A stretch of 64,000 nt of DNA from Pogostemon cablin (GCA_023678885.1 CM042985.1:5506985-5570984), one strand, 5' to 3'; positions 45,005 to 55,593 are shown, numbered from the stretch's first letter. Notes: a model not told the origin generated them from the letters alone. A program made the numbers and translations.

Positions 45005-46196
45005 GGGCAAATCCCAATGGGCAACACCCAAATCACCAAATTTTTGGCGATTTGAGTCAAATCTCCTTCAAGGATTTTTATCCAAAATTTGGTGCAAAAA
45101 AGAATATTCTATAAAATCTTATTAAAAATATTATTTTATTAAATTTAAATAATTATAATATTCTAAATTGATTATTTATCCCTCTAATTTTAAATTATTA
45201 ATTAAACAATATATTTTTATTTTGTATTAATTAATTTATATTTAAATTTTAATTTTAATTTCTAAATTTTAATGTTGTATAAATTTTACAAATTACATCA
45301 AAATAAATATCAAAATGAAATTAAAGAAATATATAAACAACACATATGGGAAATGATGTGTATGATTGATAAGCAATGTACCCATTATATAATAAAAAAT
45401 TTATTGGTAGGTTTTGATCCCAACCATTAATTTTGGTTGATGACTTTCGATCTCAACCATTCAATTTTGGTTGGTGACTTTAAATCCTAGCCGTTGAGAT
45501 TGATTGGTGGCTTTCAATCCTAACCATTGAGACTGGTTTGTGGCTTTCAATCCTAACCGTTGAGACTGATTATGCAAAGAATGAGTTTAAACCAGTCAAT
45601 GAATCAAGACAATATTTACGGGGATTACTTTCCCACTTATCTTGGTGGTTCGGAGAGTGATTTACCCCCATTTTAATTGTGAGAATAAAAATTATGTTGT
45701 TTTATTTTTTAAGTATTTATGTTTGTGTTTGTATTTTTATTTTTCGTAGTGTTTAAGTTTTAGGATATTTATTTATATGTCTAGTGTCTAATGTATTTGT
45801 ATGTCTATCTTTTTTAATGTTCAATGTAAATTTTTTAATGTAATATGTAATTTTAATTGTGCAAGAAGTAATTTTTAAATTATTTTAATGACACATAATT
45901 TATTATATATTAATTATATAAAATATAAAAACATAAATATATATTTAACAATTAAAAATAATTATTGAGAGTGGTTAAAAATATATATAAATATAATTAT
46001 ATTTAAATTGAACATTAAAAATAATTGTAAAAAAAAAATATTTGGTAACAAATTTGAGTAACATCCAAATTTACCCAAATTTGGGTCACAAAACCCTTTT
46101 ACCCAAATTTTTCGGGTAAAAAGGGTAACCATTGGAGGGTCACAGAACCCTTTTACTCAAAAATTTGGGTAAAATGATAAAGGATTGGAGATGGCC
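45005..46196. mobile_element. Tourist/PIF-Harbinger-like non-autonomous element, 1192 bp
   Basis: TAA flanks it at 45002-45004 and 46197-46199. The left end gggcaaatcccaatggg is related to the inverted right end ggccatctccaatcc, a terminal type common in plant Harbinger-derived MITEs. Subterminal acccaaattt / aaatttgggt words are repeated on both sides. There is no transposase. It contains a small tandem array at about 45405-45575. Confidence 0.5.
45405..45575. repeat. Degenerate tandem array, about 40-45 bp units
   Basis: Four to five units of the form (c)aaccattga-gattggttggtgacttt(c)aatccta follow one another, with drift between units. It lies inside the Harbinger-like element. Confidence 0.7.
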
Positions 46197-46224
46197 TAAA
46201 GGCTATAAAGCTGCTAAATATATT

Positions 46225-46404
46225 GACAAAAGCTTTCGCGCCCCTGGGACACTGTCCGTGTCTCCATGTGAATACAACTCTTCCCCTCTCTCTATTCTAT
46301 TTAAACTTATATATTGCTAGGGAGTTTAAATTGCAAATGGGCACAGAAATTACAAAGGGGCACGGATCTAAATCCGTGAGTCCGGAAGCACAAGAGACTC
46401 ACTC
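46225..46404. mobile_element. Mutator-type MITE copy A, 180 bp
   Basis: Exact 9-bp duplication AAATATATT at 46216-46224 and 46405-46413. It starts gacaaaagctttc followed by gcgcccctggg and ends agagactcactc. This is the most diverged member of the family shared with 50438 and 51835; its CCCGGG block reads cctggg and the right block ccgga. Confidence 0.8.
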
Positions 46405-46413
46405 AAATATATT

Positions 46414-47395
46414 TACTTTTAATACTCTATTCCTATTTATATTATTATTTTGATCCTAGTATTTTTTTTAAGAGAAAGTGGATGTTCAACGTTAAAAAAA
46501 AAAGCCATTAATGCAATGCTAAAAAATTAGAAAGAAAATAAGACTAATTTGAAGATAAATTAACATAATTATTTTTATTAAAATATTTATGGATGCAATG
46601 TTCTCCCTTCGTCTCACATTTATGTTCACACTTTTCGTTTTCGTCCATTCCACACTTATGTTCACCACCCAAAAAAGAAAACTTCAAGTAAATTGTATTC
46701 AAATTTTGTGCATCATGAATTTGGTGATGCAATGCGTAAAACCATTTGAAACTCTTTTATGCTATTCTAAATTCACGATAATACGTTGAAGACCCATCAA
46801 ATTCAATGCGTAAATTGAATACCCATTCTGAATTACATATAATCCTTTTGAATACTTCCGACTCTAATGTGTAGGTGGCCTCGGAAAAGGAACTTAGCTT
46901 AACACATCTATTCCAATCAAGCTCATAAGGTTGAAATTAAATACAATAATATAAAAACGTAGTATGTAACAAGAATTGGCCTAAGGCCTATTTGTCTAAT
47001 AAGCACACGTACGTCATTATTAGTAGCTAAACAACAAGCTGCTGGGAGCAAGGAGGTATCTTCAGAATATGCAGCAAGCTTTGAAATAAAAACAGATCAG
47101 GCTGAGAACGTTGCCATGCGGCAGATTCAAACTTGGTAATCCAAGATGCAGCATACAAAACTTAAACCAAGATTGAGAATGGATAAACAGGGCACTATCA
47201 CGTAATCATACAAAATCTGTCCAAGCCCTTCAATCGGATCACTGTCATCCAGACGGACAAAAAATACAAGAATTGGAGTAATAGTAATAGAAATTCAAAG
47301 TTGATAGCCCAAGCATACTCAAATCAATGAAAATAAAAATTGAACCCTTAATACTACAACTTAAGAGATCATAGATACCAACACATAAGCACAAC
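46414..47395. other. Intergenic stretch with MITE debris
   Basis: One-ended Stowaway-like sequence (tctcccttcgtctcacatttatgttcacac, about 46600-46630) is present. The rest is AT-rich without a recognised gene. Confidence 0.45.
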
Positions 47396-47960
47396 TCAAG
47401 TGGAGCAACGTCCAGATATAAAAAATCCATAAACATCTGATGCAACAACTACAGATGCTGTGGAGGTATGTGAAGAATCAGAAACATGGTGTACCCCGAG
47501 TTGAGAAGCCGCTGCATCTGGTGGAGGAATCAGCCCAAAGTTACTGTGAAATCCGGCAGCAGCAAGAAGAAACTGCCATGGGCAATAGGATCTCGTTGAA
47601 AGCCAGGATCTGAGGAGCACGCCGGAGGAAGATTCATCAAATTGATCAACGGCGATAATCGAATCCCTGAACAGAAGAGGATAAAAATCGCGACGGCCAA
47701 AGTCGGCTGGAAGCACAACAATTGGTGGCGGATACCTGTGAGATGGCGTGAGAATTCCAGATTAAGTGCAAGTCCTAGAGGGCTTCGATTGGAGGGCAAA
47801 AACTCACGAAGCCTGGAAGAAGGCTGCGCCGGCTATTGAGCGGCGGATTGTCAACGTGTAACGACAGTGGCGAAAGATTCAACCATAAACAGAGCGAAGA
47901 AAAGAGAAGAAAGAAAAGATAATTGAAACCCTGGAGAGACGAAGAAAAACAGAAGGAAAT
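47396..47960 (-). other. Possible minus-strand transcription unit, product unknown
   Basis: This stretch is GC-richer than its surroundings and, read on the minus strand, begins with a CT-rich leader-like run (about 47960-47880). Two overlapping frames are open: one at 47530-47799, and one from about 47716 to 47396 that ends FFISGRCST and contains PADFGRRDFYPLLFRDSI. Neither has a good ATG start, and a possible acceptor (ctcacag) near 47736 suggests splicing. I do not recognise the product; it may be a fragment of a gene or an expressed noncoding locus. Confidence 0.25.
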
Positions 47961-48327
47961 AGAAAAAAATAATTGAAATTATTAATTGAGATTGTATTTT
48001 GTAGGGATATATTGGGTATCTCATCCTAATATATTTTATCTGTTAATAATATTTTCACCGTATTGTATGTGACAGTAATATTAATGTATAATTTGTATTG
48101 GAGAGTAATAAATCCTGAATTATAAAGTAAGTTATATGACTTAGGTGGGAGTGACAAATTTGTAATTAAGATATACTTTTAAGGTTAGTAATTGATGTGA
48201 TGTTTCCTTTTTTGGATGATGCAATTTAATGTGGAATGGACTAAAATGGAAAGTGTAAAATTTAATTTGGGACGGAAGGAGTATTATTTTTAGGAGTATT
48301 TTGGTATTTTTTTAATAATAAATAATA
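47961..48327. other. AT-rich intergenic stretch
   Basis: Only the end of another Stowaway-like element (gggacggaaggagtatt, about 48271-48287) is recognised. Confidence 0.45.
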
Positions 48328-48943
48328 TACTCCCTCCGTTCGGTTCAAAGGTGTCCGTTTACTTTTTGCACGTGGATTAAGAAGTATTATTATTATATGT
48401 AAAGTAGGCAATTGTATTTAGACATGCATGACGGTTCCATACCGGCGGTTCCGGTTCCGAACCGCCGGTTCTGGTTTTGAAAAATATAGAACCGAAACCG
48501 AATCGAGGGTAGGATGGTTTCGATTTCGGTTCCGGTTTGGAACTGCCGGTTTCGATTTTTTTTAATTTTTTTTGTTTTCAACCTAAAACGTAAAAAAATA
48601 AAAAAAATTGAAAAAATATCCGGTTCCAACCGGGAATCGCCGGTTTTAATCGGAACTGCTGGTTCCGATTTCACAAAATAAAGAACCGGAACCGAACCAA
48701 TATATAGCCGGTTTAGGTTCGATTTTCACTGGTTCCGGAACCGCCGGTTCCGGTTCCAGTTGGAACCACCGGTTTTTGGTTCCGAACCGGCGGTTTCGGT
48801 TAAAATATGCATATCTAGTTGTATTAGAGGGAAGTGGTGGGCCATATTATGTACTTTTTTTTACTAAATAGGAGAAATTGATACATTTGAATCGGACGCC
48901 AAAAATAGTAAAATGAACACCTTAGAAGTGGACGGAGGGAGTA
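48328..48943. mobile_element. Stowaway-like MITE carrying a nested insertion
   Basis: TA-bordered ends tactccctccgtt and, inverted, tactccctccgtcc extend into about 40 bp of related terminal repeat (both include aaggtgt(c/t)c). CTCCCTCCGT termini and TA duplication are typical of Tc1/Mariner-derived Stowaway MITEs. The element is split by the insertion at 48420-48818; without it the MITE would be about 210 bp. Confidence 0.75.
48420..48818. mobile_element. Nested element built of ccggttccgaaccg repeats
   Basis: An imperfect 8-bp duplication (TTGTATTT at 48412-48419, TTGTATTA at 48819-48826) flanks it. Ends agacatgcat and, inverted, ctagatatgcat form short terminal repeats. The interior is dominated by degenerate ggttccggttccgaaccgcc units on both strands, so it can fold back extensively. 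An 8-bp duplication suggests a hAT-type MITE. Confidence 0.55.
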
Positions 48944-50245
48944 GTATTTTAGGTGTGTTATATTATGGTGATATTGTTGTAAACAAATATAAGAGGGAGA
49001 TTAGTTATTTTGACATTTTTTTAAGAAGGTGAAAACTTTTTTTTAGCTGAACAGAAGGAAAAAATGTGAATAGTTTTTTTTTTTTTTAAGGAGGGAGTAT
49101 TTTTTATATTAAATAAATAAATCATGTATTATCGAGTATATTAAAAGGGTTACAATGAATTCTTTTATTAAAAATAGTTATATAATTTTAATTATAAATA
49201 AAAAGCTTAATTCAATCAAAATTGGAATATACATGCAATCATTTCACTCATGCACGTCCTCAATTTAACAATATATCTCAAGTAGCATACCCTCTGTTGT
49301 AGTTCATAATCATGCTGATAATTAATAAAAAATAAAGTAATGTAGTTTAATCAAAAAGTTTGGAATGGGGAGACATGAAAATAACCAAAATGCCTCGGTA
49401 TTAATGGCAAATGAAACCTCTAATTAAGGCTGCTTTACCCCGCCTGAGCTAATTGCGGAATTAATTAAAAAAAAAAAAAGGCATGAGAGAGAGACAGAGG
49501 AGAGTCTATGGCTTAGAACAACATCATGAAAAGCATATATTAGATGTTCAACCTCGTAGGTAACGAGGGTAGAGAGATGATAGAAAGGTTTTTAATTGAA
49601 TCGAGTTTTAATTAAGTAGACAATCGTAGAGTGGAGGTTTGAATCTATTTTTAATATAAATATTTTAATATGAATTTCACGCATAATTAAACAACACGTA
49701 CTCTCTATAATTCAGTTGAAGTACGACATGATATTATGCAATTTACTTTCTCTACCCAAAAGTATAAATTAGGATTCTAATTAAATTTTAATGACCCATT
49801 AATTTTAAAATATAGGAGTGCATTCTAATTTGTTATGCATTTTTACTAATGTAGGGCAGAAATCATGGGCCCTAAATTTTGGATAGCAAGTGGGACACCT
49901 GTGTTTTATTTTTATTTTCTATTTTATGTTTCTCAATCCAGTTACGTGAGAAAATTAGACCAAAAATACAAGAAAAGTGTCCACTGCATGCCTCGATCTT
50001 GTTTTTATATATACAAAATATTATTATTATTATTGATGTAAAACTTGCACATTAGTAGTATATTTTATTTTATTCCGAATTGAATAATGTTTACAATAAA
50101 AAACCAACTAGGTCCCTCATTCTATGTTTAATTACGAATAGAAAATTTTATTAATCACTAGTCCTTTCATCAATTAAATATTCTTTTTATTTGCTCCAAT
50201 ATCTTTTATAAGAATTTTTTTTATTTAGATATCTTGGAAGGTTAG
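48944..50245. other. AT-rich intergenic stretch
   Basis: Includes another half-Stowaway end (aaggagggagtatt, about 49088-49101) and short simple repeats. No gene is recognised. Confidence 0.5.
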
Positions 50246-50700
50246 TACTACCTCCGTTTCGTCTTTATGATTACATTTGTTTTTTGTACGTGGATTAATG
50301 AATATAATATTTTAATATGTATTGAGGTAAGATAAATAATAATTTAATGTAAAGTGAGTAGGTGTATTAGTGGAATTTGTGGACCATGGAGAGAGAAATA
50401 ATTAATTTGTGTAGGTCTCATACGCTAAAAAGGAAAAGGCAAAAGCTCCTGTGCGCCCGGGGACACGGAAAGATGCTCCGTGTCCCCATGTGAACACAAC
50501 CCTCCACTCCAATCCTATTTAAACCTATGTATTGCTAGGGATTTAAATTGTAAAGGGGCATGAAAATTGTAAAGGCGCACGGAATGTGTTTCGTGCGCCC
50601 GGGTGCACAAGAGCCTCACTCAAAGGAAAATGTAATTATTTAGGATGGAACGCCCAAAATATAAATATGTAACCATTAGAATGAAACGGATGAATTACTA
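50246..50700. mobile_element. Stowaway-like MITE interrupted by a Mutator-type MITE
   Basis: Left end tactacctccgtttcgtctttatgattaca matches the inverted right end tagtaattcatccgtttcattctaatggttaca. The insertion at 50438-50621 splits it; the original MITE would be about 260 bp. Confidence 0.65.
50438..50621. mobile_element. Mutator-type MITE copy B, 184 bp
   Basis: Exact 9-bp duplication AAAGGAAAA at 50429-50437 and 50622-50630. Thirteen outer bases (ggcaaaagctcct) precede GTGCGCCCGGG; the inverted right end is gagtgaggctctt then GTGCACCCGGG. A perfect 11-bp hairpin (GGGGACACGGA / TCCGTGTCCCC) lies at 50459-50487 with a 7-nt loop, and a second stem, gcgcacg / cgtgcgc, near the right end. 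Noncoding. Confidence 0.88.
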
Positions 50701-51120
50701 AGTAAAACTTTATGTAATAGATGTTTCGAAAACTAAATCTCTAAAAAGAAATGAAAGAATTAGTAATTTTCATTTAAAAATATATGCATCTATATTTTAC
50801 TACTAATTACACTATTTATTTATCCAATTTAAAAAAAATAAAAAATTTAAAAGAAAAAGAAGGTATTCCCGCTCTTCCACTGCTAATTATGCTGGGAAAA
50901 GATTCTTTTGCAAGGATTATAAATTATCAACAACGGTATTTTCAAACACACTGCTGCGAGTAGAAAGAGAGAAAGAATGAAGAAATTACTACAAAAGTAG
51001 TAGCAGTTGTCTCTCTCTCTCTCTAGAGCCCTTCAAAGTCTTGGTATCCGAGACAGTATCGAAACAAATGTACCATTCCTCCTGAAGGGAAGGTACAAGT
51101 GGTCAAAGCGTTGGAGGGAA
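50701..51120 (+). promoter_or_regulatory. Upstream region and 5' UTR of the pectate lyase gene
   Basis: A TATA-like attataaatt lies at about 50918. A short upstream frame (atgaagaaattactacaaaag then tag) at 50978-51001 and a (CT)n tract at 51010-51023 precede the main ATG at 51121. The placement is tentative. Confidence 0.35.
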
Positions 51121-54100
51121 ATGCTGAGTGGAAGCTGCATTGTTGTGGTGGTGGTGGTGGTGGTGGTGGGGTGGTTGTGTGGGGTGGGGTGTGGTGTGCT
51201 CAACCTCACCCTCCCTGGCCAACACCCGCACCCTGAACACATTGCTCTCGATGTTCACAGGCAACCTTCTATTTCTTTCTAGCTACAACCTTCTTCTCTT
51301 CTACTTAATCTTTTACCTATTTGTTTTACTTAATGCTAATTTTGAGTGTCATTATTTGTTGTTAAGTGGAGATATGGGAGTATAGAATAACAGAGGATTA
51401 ATGTGTGTTCTTGATCCGTAGAACGATTATTGAATAATGTGTGTTCTTAACTCCCCTGTTTTTTTCAGTTTTGTTACTTTCTTGTTGTTAAAGCCTTGTT
51501 TTACTAGTAACGTATTACTGCATTTGTGTATTTGTTGCTCTCATTTACGCTTCCATTCTTCAGATTTCTTCTTTTGTCTTTTAACGAACAATTTGCTTTT
51601 TTTTTTTTTTTTTTTTTTTTTTCTTTTAAGTAATAATTATAAGGTTTAATTTTTTTAAAAAAACTCAAAAACTTTACTCCTATTATAAACTAATCTTCAC
51701 TTTTGAGAAATTGCAAAAAAAAAAAATCACCTGATTTTTTAATGATTTTTTAAGTTAATTATTTTTTTTTTCAATTAACCCTGATTATAAAAAAAGATAC
51801 GGAAGAGCGGCGCTTTTTTTTTTAATTAAAATAAGGCAAAAAACTCCCGTGCGCTCGGGGACACGGAAAGATGCTCCGTGTCCCCATGTGAACACAACCC
51901 TCCCCTCCAATCCTATTTAAACATATGTATTGCTAGGAGTTTAAATTGTAAAGGGGCATGAAAATTGTAAAGGCGCACAGAATCTGCTCCGTGCGCCCGG
52001 GTGCATAGGAGCCTCACTCTTAAAATAAAAAGAAGATGTGTGCTTTTACTCTCTATACTGAAAGTGACCCAACCACATCATTTCAGTTTATGTTGACTGG
52101 TATCCTATGCTTTTTTTTTTAAATTATATTTTTAATAGTTCTACCTCAACTTTTCATAATTTAACATGGCTAATAATTAATCCCTCCGTCTCATAGAAGT
52201 TGGTATAATTTTTTTTGGACATAGAGATTAAAGAGTATAATAATTTAATGTAAAGTGAAGTAAAGTGAAGTGAGAAAAATAATATTTAATGTGTAGTGAA
52301 TAATTGTATTAGAGGTGATATGTGGGGCCCCATGAGAATAGATTAATTGTTTTTGTGTGGGTCTCATGTATTAAAAAGGAAATGTGTCAATTTTAGTGGC
52401 ACAAACTAAAAAGGAAAGTGTGTCAACTTCTATGGGATGGAGGAAGTATTATTTTATTAAATAGTACTATATCACAAATTAGTTTCTGATATGGTGTATA
52501 TCAATTTCGATGTTGGAAGGGAGTACTTATTAGATATTTAATAAAAATACATGAGTCAAGTATCATAACTATACTTTATCTTTATAGGGGTACTAATTAC
52601 CGTCGTATCACATTAGCTCCATCTCACACATTTTCAAAATATGTTAAATAAAATCTAGATTAATATGAAAAGTTAACCATGCTAACATTAAAAATAAGTA
52701 AGTCCATGTAAATGGACTAATCACTAAAAAGCAACTGAATTTATTATCAACGGATTACAAATGGAATCATTATATAAATTACAATGAAATTATTAGTAAA
52801 GGATTATCAACTGAATTGATTTTTCGTTGCTAAAAATTTACCAACCACCACTTTACAACGAATTTCGTTGCTAATACGTTAGTAAGCAAATTTAACAATG
52901 AAATTAAGGATTTTACCAATAAAATATTCCGTTGGTAAAAAATAATTTTTTAGTGAATTACTACAATGGAATAGAGTAATTTATTTAAAAATGTAAAAAT
53001 AAACCCTTATACATTTTCCCTTTCATGCATGCAGAAGGGTAAACATGTCACTCTCCCGAAGAGAAATGCTATCATTCACCACCAAGGACCAGGTGGCCAA
53101 CTGCCTCACCGGAAACCCCATCGACGACTGCTGGCGCTGCAACCCCAACTGGCAGCTCGACCGCCAGCGCCTGGCCGACTGCGCCATCGGCTTCGGCCAG
53201 TACGCCCTCGGCGGCAAGGGCGGCCGCTACTACGTCGTCACCGATTCCTCCGACCACGACGCCGTCAATCCCAAACCCGGGACCCTCCGCTACGCCGTCA
53301 TCCAATCGGAGCCCCTATGGATCGTCTTCTCCGCCAACATGCTCATCCAGCTCTCCCAGGAGCTCATCTTCAACTCCTACAAGACCCTCGACGGCCGCGG
53401 GGCCCACGTCCACATTATCGGCGGTGGCTGCATCACCTTACAGTACATCAGCAACGTCATCATCCACAACGTCCACATCCACCATTGCTACGAATCGGGT
53501 AACACCAATGTCCGGTCCAGCCCGACCCACTACGGTTTCCGGACCAAATCCGACGGCGATGGAATCTCTGTTTTCGGGTCGAGAGACATTTGGATCGATC
53601 ACTCCTCTCTGTCTCACTGTAAGGATGGTTTGATCGATGTTGTGATGGGGTCCACTGGAATCACCATATCCAACAACCATTTCTCGCATCATAATGAGGT
53701 TATGCTGTTGGGGCATTCCGATGATTACTTGCCGGATTCCGGCATGCAGGTGACCATCGCGTTCAACCATTTTGGTAAGAAGTTGATACAGAGGATGCCG
53801 AGGTGTCGGAGAGGGTACATCCACGTGGTGAACAACGATTTCACCAGGTGGGAGATGTATGCAATTGGAGGGAGTGGGAATCCCACCATTAATAGCCAAG
53901 GAAATCGCTACATTGCACCCTATGATCGTAATGCCAAGGAGGTAATTTCAAGAGCACAAATTGCGGTTCTGTTCTCATGTTACATTTTGGTGTTAATCTT
54001 TTGTTGCGAATGTTGGATGATTAACGCGTATGATATAATAAAACATTGTATACCCTGGAAAGTAACACCAAGTGTAACAGAATATCATATTACATTCAAC

Positions 54101-54701
54101 ATTGAAAAAAATATATGTGGATTGAGCTCTCAGTCTTCTAAACCATATTGATCAATCGACTCATCATGTGTTGATGTTAATTTCCAGGTGACGAAAAGGG
54201 TGGACACTGCAGAAGGAGAATGGAGGGGTTGGAATTGGAGGAGTGAAGGTGATCAGTTGGTTAATGGAGCATTCTTTGTAGCATCTGGACAAGGTGTGGA
54301 AGTCAAGTATGAGAAGGCCTACAGTGTGGAGCCTAAATCTGCTGCATATATTGACCAACTTACCCTCAATGCTGGTGTGCTTGGCAGCAGGTTGATTACT
54401 TCTTTTTCTTGACATTAATCAGTAAAGAGAGAGGCCCTTTTGCCTTTAGGTTAAAGTAGTTTGATTTCTGGTCTCAAAAGATTGAAATATTTGGACCATT
54501 TCTTTTGTTGTGGTGGGCAGGAGTAACAATTTGGGGAAGTGGTCAGCTGGGAACAATGGAACCGGGTCGTATCTTGATGTGGATTCGGGCATACTGGAGG
54601 ACTACGATGAATATGGTGGGAGCCAGAGGCCTTCTTCCTCTCTTCATTCTGTTATCATACTCTTTCTAACATCCTTATTCATCATTTTGTTTCAACTGTG
54701 A
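51121..54701 (+). CDS. Pectate lyase-like protein, PMR6-type with probable GPI anchor
   Basis: Four exons (51121-51260, 53035-53941, 54188-54390, 54521-54701) give 476 residues. Exon 1 encodes a signal peptide with a run of nine valines, then LTLPGQHPHPEHIALDVHR; joined to exon 2 this reads ...LDVHRRVNMSLSRREML, as expected for the family. Intron 1 apparently starts with GC (ag|gcaacc), since no GT donor keeps the frame. The polysaccharide-lyase family 1 core contains TGNPIDDCWRC, WIDHSSLSHCKDGLIDVV, and RMPRCRRGYIHVVNND with the catalytic-type Arg. The last residues form a hydrophobic tail (SVIILFLTSLFIILFQL) after a small, polar stretch, typical of a GPI signal and of PMR6-type members. It would act at the cell surface on de-esterified pectin. 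The 5' half of exon 2 is strikingly GC-rich. Exon 1 is less certain than the rest. Confidence 0.85.
51835..52019. mobile_element. Mutator-type MITE copy C, 185 bp, in pectate lyase intron 1
   Basis: Exact 9-bp duplication TTAAAATAA at 51826-51834 and 52020-52028. It is very similar to copy B along its whole length, including the 11-bp hairpin (51857-51885) and the 13-nt spacing to the gtgcgctcggg block. It lies about 570 bp into intron 1. Confidence 0.88.
52180..52449. mobile_element. Stowaway-like MITE, about 270 bp, in pectate lyase intron 1
   Basis: Left end atccctccgtctcatagaagttg pairs with right end caacttctatgggatggaggaagta over some 22 bp. It also contains the tgtgggtctcatgtattaaaaagga words shared with the other Stowaway-like elements here. 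Confidence 0.75.
52735..52965. repeat. Interspersed repeat related to 32574-32930
   Basis: Words such as aaaatttaccaaccaccactttacaacgaatttcgttgc match the other copy. It lies near the 3' end of pectate lyase intron 1, just upstream of the acceptor. It may derive from a CACTA-type element; no termini were identified. Confidence 0.5.
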
Positions 54702-55172
54702 AATGACTGGAAGAAGGCTCAACTGTGGTCTTCTCCTTCCAATTTACTTGTCAATTTACATCACAAATGTTGATGTCATTGTCTTAGCAAAAGTTCTTAG
54801 TTTTGAGCACGCCTTCTTTCTCTCTCTCTCTTAGTGACAGCTTTTCTTGAACCAATTTAAAGCACAAAGTAATGGAAAACAACATCCTTGAAAACAGAGA
54901 GAGTGTGAAACAAACTGGATCATAAACAATGTTGGTCTCCCACCTCATTCTTGTTTGCCAAAAGATAAACATTATCTTGTATTCACACCACGCCCAACTT
55001 AACATAGGCCTAAAACCATATCTAGCACAATTTAATCACTCACTAGTATTGTCCTAATATGTATGCATTCCAAGTTAATCATCCCACTTATAAATAAAAC
55101 CATATTTGAAGGATTTATATTCTTGGTTGTGATCAAGATGATGCAATGAAAATTCAACCACAAACAATTTGG
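54702..55172. other. 3' flank of the pectate lyase gene
   Basis: Pectate lyase 3' UTR followed by AT-rich spacer. No gene is recognised. Confidence 0.5.
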
Positions 55173-55424
55173 AGATGATTATGTTAGAATATACTAAGCC
55201 TAGTTCGTGAGTGCATTTCACCAGGTTTAGCATCCACCGAGGCATGCAGAAAGTGCAGTGATTTACGCACTAGGTGGAATGCACTGTGTTCAAAAGAGAC
55301 GACAATGTTTATTAGGAAAAGCACTAATATTTCATTGTTTCCTCTGCGACATTGTCTGTTTTTCGCGTTATTGTACATGTTATACTTACAACCCCAACAA
55401 CATTGTCCTATTCTGTTGACCATT
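55173..55424 (-). other. Displaced stop codon and 3' UTR of the MYB gene
   Basis: On the minus strand the bases after the Copia target duplication begin AATGGTC. Together with the last T of the duplication they spell TAA, the original MYB stop codon (55425-55423). The following AT-rich sequence should be the native 3' UTR, now 4.6 kb away from the coding sequence. Where it ends is a guess. Confidence 0.65.
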
Positions 55425-55429
55425 ACCCA

Positions 55430-55593
55430 TGTGAAGAATCGAGATTAGGAATAATCTCACCGTGATTTGGTGAGGAGTGTTTTACATGTATATATAGGAT
55501 ATTGTTACAACAAGATCCACAATTTGTGGATACAAAAAAGGTAAATGTACAAAGAATTAAAATCCTATAATTACTCCTTATTTACTCCTATTA
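55430..55593 (-). repeat. 3' LTR of the recent Copia element
   Basis: 164 bp, TGTGAAG to CTATTA on the plus strand. It contains the last 16 bases of the polyprotein frame, including its stop. Sequence matches 59848-60011. Confidence 0.93.

Noticed and set aside
53029..53899. Long alternative frames over pectate lyase exon 2 on both strands
   Set aside because: They are by-products of the high GC content of the exon; the pectate lyase frame has clear family motifs and splice sites.
55184..55423. Seventy-nine-codon minus-strand frame next to the Copia element
   Set aside because: It begins at the bases that complete the native MYB stop codon and is best read as MYB 3' UTR.
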